Shown: positions 1-5,953 of the stretch, piece by piece
Layout: the number at the start of each line of letters is the position of its first letter
Numbering within the stretch: position 1 is the stretch's first letter
Assembly (NCBI GenBank): GCA_025928215.1
Contig: JAICJW010000036.1
Coordinates: 1-16,706 of the forward strand
Reading direction: 5' to 3'
Origin: Chloroflexia bacterium
GTDB lineage: Bacteria > Chloroflexota > Chloroflexia > Thermomicrobiales > JALYUS01
Length of the DNA: 16,706 nt
Translations under genes and position numbers: made by a program
The notes under the pieces: generated by a model
Told to the model about the DNA's origin: nothing
The model's input: the letters and a program-made list of their open reading frames with translations, nothing else
Databases searched by the model: none

Positions 1-153
1 CCCGCCCTTCGGGCCCCCTTCACCGCGCGTTGGCGGCGCCCCACCTTCGGGGCCGCGCGCTCTGGGGTGTCGGCGCCTGCGGCCTCCCCCCCCCGTGGCC
101 GCCCTACCCCGGCCCCACCCCGGCTTGCTGCCCATCGTTGCTCTGTCATCTCC
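1..153. other. GC-rich intergenic edge with G-quadruplex motif
   Basis: No gene is supported here; frames through it are low-complexity Pro/Arg/Gly. The plus strand has C-runs of 9, 3, 4, 4 and 4 bases (86-94, 102-104, 107-110, 113-116, 118-121). The minus strand therefore reads as four closely spaced G-runs with 1-2 nt loops, a canonical intramolecular G-quadruplex pattern. Small hairpins are also present, such as GCCCC/GGGGC around 38-53. It lies directly downstream of the minus-strand 87-aa gene and has no T-tract, so it is not an ordinary intrinsic terminator. It could be the edge of a low-complexity gene outside the window. Confidence 0.4.
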
Positions 154-417
154 TTACCCTCCCCGCATCCGCGTCAGAATGTCCACAAGGACACTCCCGG
201 CGATGAGGAACAGAAGGTTCATCATCCGGTCGCGCATCTCCCGCACTTCCTCAACGACATCCTCGACCATCCGGCGTGTCACGGCCTCCTCAACATAGAG
301 GGCGAGGTCCGGGCCGTCGGGCGATGCGGGCACCGCCGCATGATAGGCATCGCGGCGGCGCCGGTAGCGGGCGCGGGTGAGACGGCGCGTTGAAGATGAG
401 GTGAATGGTGATTGCAT
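154..417 (-). CDS. Small single-pass membrane protein, function unknown
   Basis: An 87-aa protein that I do not recognise. The N-terminus is strongly basic (residues 9-22 rich in Arg). A charged helical, probably coiled-coil segment follows (about 40-65, with EEAVTRRMVEDVVEEVREMRDR). A C-terminal hydrophobic stretch (about 66-80, NLLFLIAGSVLVDIL) ends in TRMRGG. This predicts a tail-anchored protein with a cytoplasmic helical head. The ATG at 417 is preceded by an AGGGGGT Shine-Dalgarno-like stretch at about 7 nt. It follows the 95-aa gene by 42 nt on the same strand, so the two probably form an operon. The opposite-strand frames are less protein-like. Existence is fairly likely; function is open. 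Confidence 0.6.
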   Translation of the reverse strand: MQSPFTSSSTRRLTRARYRRRRDAYHAAVPASPDGPDLALYVEEAVTRRMVEDVVEEVREMRDRMMNLLFLIAGSVLVDILTRMRGG

Positions 418-459
418 ACGCTCAGACCCCCTTTGTCGTCCGCCACTCAGGGCGGAGAT

Positions 460-747
460 TCATTCCTGTTGCGCGCTGCGCTCCGCTGCTTCCTCACGCG
501 TCATCGCGTCCAGCGCGCGATGGATGACCGCCGCGAGCGCGTGGGCGCTCTCCGCTTCCGGAGCGCGTTCCAGCGTCTGTTGCACTTCGACCGCACGGAT
601 CAGCACCGCCATCACGCGGGCCGCGTCCGGCGCTTGTCGGGAGGCCGCCTGTCGCTCAGCCTCGTCGTCCGACGCGATCCCGCGCAGAATGGCGCGGAGT
701 TGTGCGATTTCCGCATGCAATGCCCGAGGATCGCCCGCCCGCTCCAT
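460..747 (-). CDS. Small helical hypothetical protein
   Basis: A 95-aa protein with no family I recognise. It is almost entirely helix-forming and rich in Ala, Glu and Arg. Heptad-like patterns run from residue 10 (ALHAEIAQLRAILRGIA) through 80, and there is no signal peptide or membrane segment, so it is probably a cytosolic coiled-coil protein. A longer frame reaches back to 870, but the ATG at 747 has a good GGGAGG ribosome site just upstream. The extra 41 residues would come from the AT-rich promoter region and look non-coding. It is the first gene of a pair with the downstream membrane protein, which suggests a soluble/membrane partnership (inference). Confidence 0.6.
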   Translation of the reverse strand: MERAGDPRALHAEIAQLRAILRGIASDDEAERQAASRQAPDAARVMAVLIRAVEVQQTLERAPEAESAHALAAVIHRALDAMTREEAAERSAQQE

Positions 748-802
748 ACCGCCCTCCCGCGATGTCGAACAAATGTTCATACACTTAAAAGCCGGAAAGC
801 GG

Positions 803-822
803 CCAAGATGGACAAATCTTGG
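803..822. promoter_or_regulatory. Inverted repeat, possible operator
   Basis: Perfect inverted repeat CCAAGAT-N6-ATCTTGG in the AT-rich gap between the divergent small gene (start 747, minus) and the leader promoter (896, plus). The 20-bp symmetric form and the position 55-75 bp upstream of the 95-aa gene fit a dimeric regulator site. The TetR protein encoded at 1141 is a natural candidate ligand, but nothing in the sequence proves it. Confidence 0.4.
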
Positions 823-895
823 TAATTCTACACAACTTTTCCGTGCAAACTTTCTATAACGAAGTATCAAAACGCGTTAGAGTGCAGCCTAACAG

Positions 896-924
896 TTGAC
901 ACCATGATTTTCGTGCAGTACAGT
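896..924 (+). promoter_or_regulatory. Sigma70-type promoter of leader/small RNA
   Basis: A perfect -35 TTGACA (896-901), a 17-nt spacer and -10 TACAGT (919-924, 4 of 6 consensus). Transcription would start near 931 on the plus strand, about 210 nt ahead of the TetR start codon. It would run first into the terminator at 999-1037. Confidence 0.7.
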
Positions 925-930
925 ATCGGT

Positions 931-1041
931 CAAGAGTACTGGAAGCGTTGAACTCGTACCCGCAATCTGGTCACCTCGGTACGGGGGAGCAAATGGTGAA
1001 ACCGGCCACCGCGCATCGCGGTATTGGTCGGTTTTTTGTTT
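931..1041 (+). ncRNA. Structured leader or small RNA ending in terminator
   Basis: Predicted transcript of about 110 nt between the promoter at 896-924 and the terminator. An 8-bp stem pairs 953-960 with 978-985 (one G-U), enclosing a 17-nt loop. Within the loop, TCACC (971-975) is complementary to GGTGA (995-999), so an H-type pseudoknot is possible. The terminator hairpin follows. I compared it from memory with common riboswitch consensus cores (TPP, SAM, cobalamin, fluoride, ZTP, guanidine, glycine, c-di-GMP) and saw no match. It could be an attenuator for the downstream TetR gene or an independent small RNA. Confidence 0.5.
999..1041 (+). terminator. Intrinsic terminator upstream of TetR gene
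   Basis: The outer stem pairs AAACCGGCC (999-1007) with GGTCGGTTT (1026-1034), with one G-U pair. The inner stem ACCGCG/CGCGGT (1008-1013 with 1017-1022) closes a CAT loop. ATT is bulged on the 3' side, and a T6 tract (1032-1037) partly overlaps the stem. The fold is convincing. No second clear promoter is seen between it and the TetR gene. Confidence 0.75.
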
Positions 1042-1090
1042 TGCCCGCGCCGCGCTGATGACAGTGACGGTGGAGGTAACAGGTGGGAAT

Positions 1091-1124
1091 GCATCGCCGA
1101 GCCGCGCGACATCGGCGGCGATGC
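1091..1124 (+). promoter_or_regulatory. Hairpin abutting the TetR ribosome site
   Basis: GCATCGCCG (1091-1099) pairs perfectly with CGGCGATGC (1116-1124), a 9-bp stem over a 16-nt loop. It ends two bases before the purine-rich Shine-Dalgarno run (1126-1140). Its position suggests a possible effect on translation initiation or mRNA stability, which is not demonstrated. Confidence 0.4.
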
Positions 1125-1140
1125 CGGAGGAGGAAGAGGA

Positions 1141-1803
1141 ATGTATCAGTCGGGTACACGGCGCGGGGCATTTCCCCGCCCCTCATTGCGCGAGCGCAAG
1201 AAACTGCAAACGCGGTCGGCGATCATCAATCGCGCGGTCGAACTCTTCAACACACAGGGGTTTTACAACACCTCCATTGACGATATCGCCGACGCGGCGG
1301 ATGTCAGCCGCGGCACCTTTTTCAACTATTTCGGCTACAAGGAAGCGGTGATTGTCGAGTTTGGGCGCGATCTGATGATCGCCCTCACCGCGCAGGTGGA
1401 CGCGCAGATCGCCGAAAATATCAGCGCGGAGCGGATCATCTACCGCATCTGGCTCGAAGTCCGCTCGCTGCTGGAAGAGCACGGCGAGGCGGTCGTCGTC
1501 CTCTCACACGAACTCTTGAACCCCGAAGTGGAGCGCGCGGTGCGGGCGGCGCAGGCGTTCACGCTCGCCGAACTGATCGAGAAGGTCACGGCGACCGGAC
1601 AACGCGCGGGCCGCTTCCGTTCCAGCCTCAACGCGGGGCAGTTCGGGCAGTTGGTGGCGAATCTGATCGTCGTCAGCGTCGCCACGCAATATCGCACGAA
1701 CGATATGGAAGCGGCGGACGCCTACATGCGCCAGAGCCTGAATGTCATCTTTCACGGCGCGATACCCGAAGGCGTGGCGCGCAAGGACGACTGGACTAAG
1801 TAG
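1141..1803 (+). CDS. TetR/AcrR-family transcriptional regulator
   Basis: A 220-aa protein of typical TetR length. The N-terminal domain (about 18-68) has the family helix-turn-helix: ERKKLQTRSAIINRAVELF, then GFYNTSIDDIADAADVSRGTFFNYF with recognition helix SRGTFFNYF. The remaining ~150 residues are an all-helical ligand/dimer domain with no recognisable effector signature. The frame extends back to 1024 through the terminator, but the ATG at 1141 carries a long GGAGGAGGAAGAGGA ribosome site and starts where the family alignment would. It may be controlled by attenuation at the terminator upstream. It converges on the antibiotic-kinase gene rather than sharing its operon. Target genes are unknown; autoregulation or control of the divergent small-protein pair is plausible. 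Confidence 0.9.
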   Translation: MYQSGTRRGAFPRPSLRERKKLQTRSAIINRAVELFNTQGFYNTSIDDIADAADVSRGTFFNYFGYKEAVIVEFGRDLMIALTAQVDAQIAENISAERIIYRIWLEVRSLLEEHGEAVVVLSHELLNPEVERAVRAAQAFTLAELIEKVTATGQRAGRFRSSLNAGQFGQLVANLIVVSVATQYRTNDMEAADAYMRQSLNVIFHGAIPEGVARKDDWTK

Positions 1804-1805
1804 GG

Positions 1806-1865
1806 TAACAAGGCGAAAGTAACAAGTAACAAGAAGATGCCTGAATCCCTCGTTACTTGTTACTT
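1806..1865. repeat. TAACAAG heptamer palindrome, copy 1
   Basis: AAGTAACAAGTAAC (1817-1830) is perfectly inverted at 1852-1865, a 14-bp stem over a 21-nt loop. It is built from tandem GTAACAA units, with a further unit at 1805-1811 just after the TetR stop. It fills the gap between the convergent TetR and APH genes and almost touches both stop codons. There is no strong T-tract. The same unit builds the larger palindrome at 9138-9223. Confidence 0.75.
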
Positions 1866-1870
1866 ATTGC

Positions 1871-2788
1871 TCATTGCTCCGCAGCCAGCAACCCGGCGCA
1901 GGTCAGGGCTTCCTGCCAGACGTGCCCGGAACTCTGGACATGCCACCACGCCGACAGCACAGCGCGGACGATGCCCCAGCCGCGCACACGGGCGCGATCG
2001 AGCGTCAATTCCTCGGCCAGTTGATCCACGCGGCGGGCGAGAATGCGCCCCGGATGCGGCGCGTCGAGCAGGTGCGGCTGGGGATTGTAGAGCAGCGCGC
2101 CCGTCTCGTATGCCGGTTCGCCCGCCAACCCCTTCGGATCAATCGCCAGCCACGGTTGCCGCGCTGCCGCGAGGATATTGTCGTAGTGAAGATCGCCGTG
2201 CAGCAGGATCGGCGCGGGCGTGGAAGCGGTGAGCGCGGGGAGCAGCGTTTCCACTTCTTCGATGAGCGCCACGGGGAAAGGGCCGGTGCCGCCGCGATAG
2301 TGGGGGCGCAGCAGCCGCAGATCGGCGTTCCAGTCCGCCATCGTCTGGAATGAATCGCCCGGCAAGAGTGGCCGCCACACCTGCCGCATGACGCTGGCGG
2401 CGATGGACGTTGCGCGCTCGTCGTCCGCCACGGTGGTCAGGGTCAGCGGTGTGCCGGGTTCGCACCGCTCAAGCAGCAACGCCGCGTTCCGTGGATCGCT
2501 GGCGAGGAGCCGCGCGCTGCCCCGCCCATCGAAACGCCGCAGGGCGGCCACCTCCGATGCGAAGCCACCCTCGGGCAGATGGATTTTGAGCATCGCTGCT
2601 GTGCCATCGGTGCGACGCGCGTTGACGACATAGTTGTACGACAGCGGCGCGGCTGGCGCGCCAAGCGTCAGCCCCCACCGCGCCGCGCAATCGTCGAGGA
2701 TCGTCGGCAAGCGGTCCAGCCAATCGCGGCCGGCCGCTCCGGAGCGGGCAGCCGTCGCGCGGGAGAACGCATCGGAGATGATGACCAT
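1871..2788 (-). CDS. APH(6)/hydroxyurea-type antibiotic phosphotransferase
   Basis: About 305 aa in the aminoglycoside/hydroxyurea resistance kinase family (APH_6_hur, the fold of streptomycin 6-phosphotransferases). The Brenner-type catalytic loop reads LLHGDLHYDNILAA, with the catalytic Asp at about 199. The metal-binding loop is LAIDPKGLAGEPAYE (Asp about 217). The N-lobe nucleotide lysine is probably in AAMLKIH. Members phosphorylate streptomycin-like aminoglycosides or hydroxyurea; distant chromosomal members may act on other small molecules, so the substrate is unproven. The start is uncertain: Met at 2788 matches the family N-terminus (DAFSR...GRDWLDRLPTIL). In-frame ATGs at 2821 and 2836 also exist, and the nearest Shine-Dalgarno-like run is about 17 nt from 2788. 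Confidence 0.85.
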   Translation of the reverse strand: MVIISDAFSRATAARSGAAGRDWLDRLPTILDDCAARWGLTLGAPAAPLSYNYVVNARRTDGTAAMLKIHLPEGGFASEVAALRRFDGRGSARLLASDPRNAALLLERCEPGTPLTLTTVADDERATSIAASVMRQVWRPLLPGDSFQTMADWNADLRLLRPHYRGGTGPFPVALIEEVETLLPALTASTPAPILLHGDLHYDNILAAARQPWLAIDPKGLAGEPAYETGALLYNPQPHLLDAPHPGRILARRVDQLAEELTLDRARVRGWGIVRAVLSAWWHVQSSGHVWQEALTCAGLLAAEQ

Positions 2789-2845
2789 ACGGATTGGTTC
2801 CCGTTCCTCCCCCACAAACATATCACAGGGTTGCATCGGACAGCG

Positions 2846-2886
2846 TATATAAAGAGAGACGCCCCGGGAATCTTCCGGGGCGTCTC
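2846..2886 (-). terminator. Intrinsic terminator of the vWA gene
   Basis: GAGACGCCCCGG (2856-2867) and CCGGGGCGTCTC (2875-2886) form a 12-bp perfect stem with a 7-nt loop. On the minus strand the tail reads TCTTTATATA. It lies 18 bp beyond the vWA stop codon and separates that gene from the kinase gene downstream on the same strand. Confidence 0.85.
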
Positions 2887-2903
2887 GTTGCTCAGCTAGC
2901 GGC

Positions 2904-4784
2904 TTACGTATGGCCCTGGTCGTGCGGTACCGCGATCGTCACGACGGCGGTCGCGCTGTTCCCTGCATTGTCTGTCGCCTTGTAGGTCAAGGTATAGACC
3001 TCATCTTTGTTGGCAAGCACCGTCCCACTCGTACTCGCCGTCCCGACTACGAAGCCCTGAATGTCGGTGGGGTCGTCGCTTGCCGTCGCGGAAACGAGAA
3101 CGACGTTTGCGATCCCGGCGCCGCTATCGCTGGTGGAGACTGCGACACTGACATTCACCGGCTTATGGTTCGGCGGCCAGACGCTCGAAGGGGTGGCGAC
3201 CGCCGTGATCTTCGGCGCGGTGGTGTCTATCTTCACCGTCAAGGTCTTCGCATCCTCGACATTCCCCGCCTTATCAACGGAGGAATACGAGATTGTGTGC
3301 GTGCCATCACCGGAGACGGTGAAGGGGGCGCTGTACGGTGCAGCGGGGGCGCCGTCGAGGCTGTAGGCCGTTGTCGCGACTCCTGAGAGGGTATCCGTTC
3401 CGTTCAACGTCACCGTGACCGGGGCGTTGTACCAGCCGTTGCCATTTGCCGCCCGATCGGGCGTTGCCGTGGTCGTCGGCGCGATCGAGTCAATCTTCAG
3501 ATCGAGCGTCTGCGCCGTCTCGGCGTTACCCGCCTTGTCCACCGAGGAATAGATGAGATGGTGGGGGCCATCGCCGGAGATGGTGAACGGGGCGGTATAG
3601 GACGTCGCCGCGCCGCCGTCGAGCGTGTAGGTCGTGGAAGCGACATCCGCCGCGCCATCGGGGTCGGTGGCGGTCAGCGTCACGGTCACCGGACCTTTGT
3701 TCCAGCCTGCGGCATTGGCGGACGGCGTGACGGCGGCCGTCGTTGTCGGCGGCGTGGTATCGCAGCCGGTGACAGTGACCTGGGCCGTGCTGAAGTCAGC
3801 GAACCCCACCGCATCGGTCCAGGTAAGCCTGGCCGCCTGATGGATCGGCACGGTGCCGCCCGTGGTAGCGATATGCTGGAGTTGGTACGTGACGGTGACG
3901 GTTTCGGTCGCGAGTTGATCCAGCGTCCAGGAGACGGTGTTGGCGGTGTGACTTGCCGTGCCGCTGGAGGCCGTCGCGCTCGTCACCGCGAAGTCCGGCG
4001 TCGTCTGCGCGCTGTAGTTGAGGTTCTTGGCCGCCGGGCTGATGATGTCCGCGGCGATATGCGAGAGCGTCGTCGCCAGCGCCGTGTAGTCGGCGACCGG
4101 GAAGGCGTATGCCGGCGTCGAGGAGAGCAGGTTGATATTAGCGACGGAGATGTTCTGACCGACGCCGACACCAAAGAGCAGATCCCCCGCCGTCTTGAGG
4201 CTGGCCAACTCCCCCGGCGTCTGGCTAACGTCCACGTTCCAGTCGCCGTCGGTGATCGTGATGATGATCTTCGTCGCGCCGGACCGACCGGAGGCGGTGA
4301 GCATATTCTGCGCGGCGACGAGGCCGCCATAGGTATTGGTGGCGCCGCCGCGCTGATAGACGCCATTGAGGCCGTTCAAAAAGCTGGCCTGAGTGTATGA
4401 GAAATTGACACCGGTCCGCGCATCGCCAGAGAACTCCACGAGGCCCACCCCAAAGCGAGTCGGGCCGAAGGTGAGACCGCTGGCCATCTGGGCGATTGCC
4501 TGCTTATCCTTGGCAAAATCGCTCGCTGAGATGCTTCCTGACTCATCCATCAGGAAGACGAGATCTACCTGCGGACCCGACTGCGTCACATTGTGTCCGT
4601 TAATCGTCAGCGTGACGGCCGTCGTCCCCGCGCACGAGAGCGGATCGGGCGAGGCGGCCAGCGTTGCCGCGACTGGCGGCGGATCGGTTGCCCCGACCGC
4701 ACTCCCGCCGACACCGGCCAGCAACATGAGCATGAGCGCGCTCAGACTCAAAACCCGCAGCAAGACACACCGAAATAACCGCAT
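2904..4784 (-). CDS. Secreted vWA protein with Ig-like repeats
   Basis: A 626-aa exported protein. It has a signal peptide (1-32, basic start, LSLSALMLMLLAGVGG core, AVGA cleavage region). A von Willebrand A domain follows (about 74-250), with MIDAS residues D80-x-S82-x-S84, Thr149/151 and D179 (TDGD). A beta-rich linker (about 255-342) precedes two near-identical OmpL47/Ig-like repeats (about 345-432 and 435-520; each has TYTLDG/AYSLDG, SYTAPF/PYSAPF, SSVDKAGN). A C-terminal domain contains WPPNHKPVNV (about 523-620). No LPXTG motif or C-terminal membrane anchor is present. The intact MIDAS suggests metal-dependent adhesion to a protein ligand at or outside the envelope. The ATG at 4784 has GGGGAGGGGA upstream, whereas the longer frame to 4901 precedes the signal peptide and is unlikely. 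Confidence 0.9.
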   Translation of the reverse strand: MRLFRCVLLRVLSLSALMLMLLAGVGGSAVGATDPPPVAATLAASPDPLSCAGTTAVTLTINGHNVTQSGPQVDLVFLMDESGSISASDFAKDKQAIAQMASGLTFGPTRFGVGLVEFSGDARTGVNFSYTQASFLNGLNGVYQRGGATNTYGGLVAAQNMLTASGRSGATKIIITITDGDWNVDVSQTPGELASLKTAGDLLFGVGVGQNISVANINLLSSTPAYAFPVADYTALATTLSHIAADIISPAAKNLNYSAQTTPDFAVTSATASSGTASHTANTVSWTLDQLATETVTVTYQLQHIATTGGTVPIHQAARLTWTDAVGFADFSTAQVTVTGCDTTPPTTTAAVTPSANAAGWNKGPVTVTLTATDPDGAADVASTTYTLDGGAATSYTAPFTISGDGPHHLIYSSVDKAGNAETAQTLDLKIDSIAPTTTATPDRAANGNGWYNAPVTVTLNGTDTLSGVATTAYSLDGAPAAPYSAPFTVSGDGTHTISYSSVDKAGNVEDAKTLTVKIDTTAPKITAVATPSSVWPPNHKPVNVSVAVSTSDSGAGIANVVLVSATASDDPTDIQGFVVGTASTSGTVLANKDEVYTLTYKATDNAGNSATAVVTIAVPHDQGHT

Positions 4785-4851
4785 AACGTTCCCCTCCCCG
4801 ACAAACAATGGCCCGCGATTCGCGCCATCCGACTCGCTGTCGTATGAGAAA

Positions 4852-4880
4852 AGACTACAAGTACATATCTGCCTTGTCAA
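4852..4880 (-). promoter_or_regulatory. Sigma70-type promoter of the vWA gene
   Basis: On the minus strand, TTGACA (4880-4875), a 17-nt spacer and TAGTCT (4857-4852). The start would fall about 60 nt ahead of the ATG at 4784. It sits in a 262-bp gap that is clearly more AT-rich than its surroundings, so the vWA gene is probably transcribed separately from the SIMPL gene. The rest of the gap holds small hairpins just past the SIMPL stop (CATCCC/GGGATG at 4993-5008) and no gene. Confidence 0.5.
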
Positions 4881-5046
4881 CATAATAGGATCAGAGCGCA
4901 AAATAGACGCATCGACTGAATCACTCGCGTGCTATTTCCACACGCTCTTTATCGGCATTGCGGACATAGGGCGGAGAGAGAGCAGGAGGAGCCATCCCAA
5001 TCGGGATGACCCCTCGATACTGAATTAGGGGAATCTTTGCCACGAA

Positions 5047-5829
5047 CTACTGCAAAGCGTAGGTGACAGTGACGGTGACGGTGACGGTCGCTTCGCCCGG
5101 CTGAATCTGTGTGGGTGGTGGAGCGGCGGCGCCGGAAGCAGGCACGGCAGCGGCAACCGGGACCTCACGCGGGGGCGGTGGCGTTACGGACTGATCGCTG
5201 ACCGTCATAACGGCACCAAGTTTCGCGCCGCCCGCCTGTGCGAGGGCGTCCGCCTTCGCTTGCGCGTTCTTCATCGCGGCGTCGCGGGCGACCGCCCCTG
5301 CCTGCTCCGGGCTGGCGAGGGTGAAGAGGATGTTGCCGATGTTATTCGCGCCTGCCTGCACCGCCGCGTCAATGATCGGCCCGACTTTGTTCGGGTCCTT
5401 GTCCAGGCCGCGCACGGTGGCATTGACCGTATTTGAAACGCGATAGCCGCTGACGACGGGCGCTTTGTCCTTCGGATAATCATAGATCGGCTGCACGGAG
5501 TAGCCGCTCGTCTGTAAATCCTTGTTGCGGTCCAACCCGCTCTTGACGAGTGCGGCGATGATCGTGTCCGTCTTCCGCGCAACCGTGCCCTGCACTTCGG
5601 TGAGGTTCGGTCCCTGCTCCTGCACGCCGACACTGAAGCGGGCGATGTCCGGCGCAATCGTGGCGATGCCGGTGCCGCTCACCGAAACGGTGCGCTTGTC
5701 GGATGCCGTGGAGAGCGTCACGCTCTGGTTGTAGTTACGACTGACCGCGACGATCGAGAGCGTCGCCGCGACGAGGGCGAGGATGAGGGCGGCCGTCGCC
5801 GCGATGAGACCGAGAGCTGCGCGACGCAT
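5047..5829 (-). CDS. SIMPL-domain (DUF541) exported protein
   Basis: A 260-aa protein. It has an N-terminal membrane/signal segment (about 4-29) followed by the SIMPL domain (about 46-255): TVSVSGTGIATIAPDIARFSVGVQ opens it, ALVKSGLDRNKDLQTSGYSVQPIYDY lies in the middle and AVARDAAMKNAQAKADALAQAGGAKLGAV near the end. A Pro/Ala-rich loop (about 214-243) precedes a final TVTVTVTVTYAL strand coded by a tandem GTGACG-like hexamer. SIMPL proteins are periplasmic or surface proteins of largely unknown role; some are linked to oxidative or envelope stress. AGGAGGT lies about 8 nt before the ATG. An ECF-type promoter lies about 75 nt upstream, tying it to the neighbouring sigma factor. Confidence 0.9.
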   Translation of the reverse strand: MRRAALGLIAATAALILALVAATLSIVAVSRNYNQSVTLSTASDKRTVSVSGTGIATIAPDIARFSVGVQEQGPNLTEVQGTVARKTDTIIAALVKSGLDRNKDLQTSGYSVQPIYDYPKDKAPVVSGYRVSNTVNATVRGLDKDPNKVGPIIDAAVQAGANNIGNILFTLASPEQAGAVARDAAMKNAQAKADALAQAGGAKLGAVMTVSDQSVTPPPPREVPVAAAVPASGAAAPPPTQIQPGEATVTVTVTVTYALQ

Positions 5830-5903
5830 GGGTCATACCTCCTGACGAGTGGAGAACGGAGCGCGTGGAACCACGAAGCTTACCGGCGACACCGGCTGGA
5901 GAG

Positions 5904-5931
5904 GAGACGATAGCCCACCCCGGAAGGTTCC
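5904..5931 (-). promoter_or_regulatory. ECF-sigma promoter in front of SIMPL gene
   Basis: On the minus strand, GGAACC (5931-5926), a 16-nt spacer TTCCGGGGTGGGCTAT and CGTCTC (5909-5904). This agrees closely with the AAC / CGT signature of ECF-dependent promoters. It starts 23 bp past the anti-sigma stop, so transcription would begin near 5897, about 68 nt before the SIMPL ATG. The adjacent ECF sigma is the obvious candidate reader (inference). Confidence 0.6.
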
Positions 5932-5953
5932 ATTCGGTACGGAGCATTGCCGC

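Noticed and set aside
1072..1130. Cobalamin-riboswitch-like string GGTAACAGGTGGGAATGC
   Set aside because: The remaining conserved boxes of the B12 riboswitch (for example the GCCACTG-type B12 box) are not present.
3558..4400. 280-codon plus-strand open frame
   Set aside because: Antisense to the vWA protein with its intact signal peptide and MIDAS; sequence is low-complexity Arg/Gly.
5058..5088. Tandem GTGACG-type hexamers as a regulatory repeat
   Set aside because: They lie inside the SIMPL coding region and simply encode the alternating Thr-Val strand at its C-terminus; at most a slippage-prone site.
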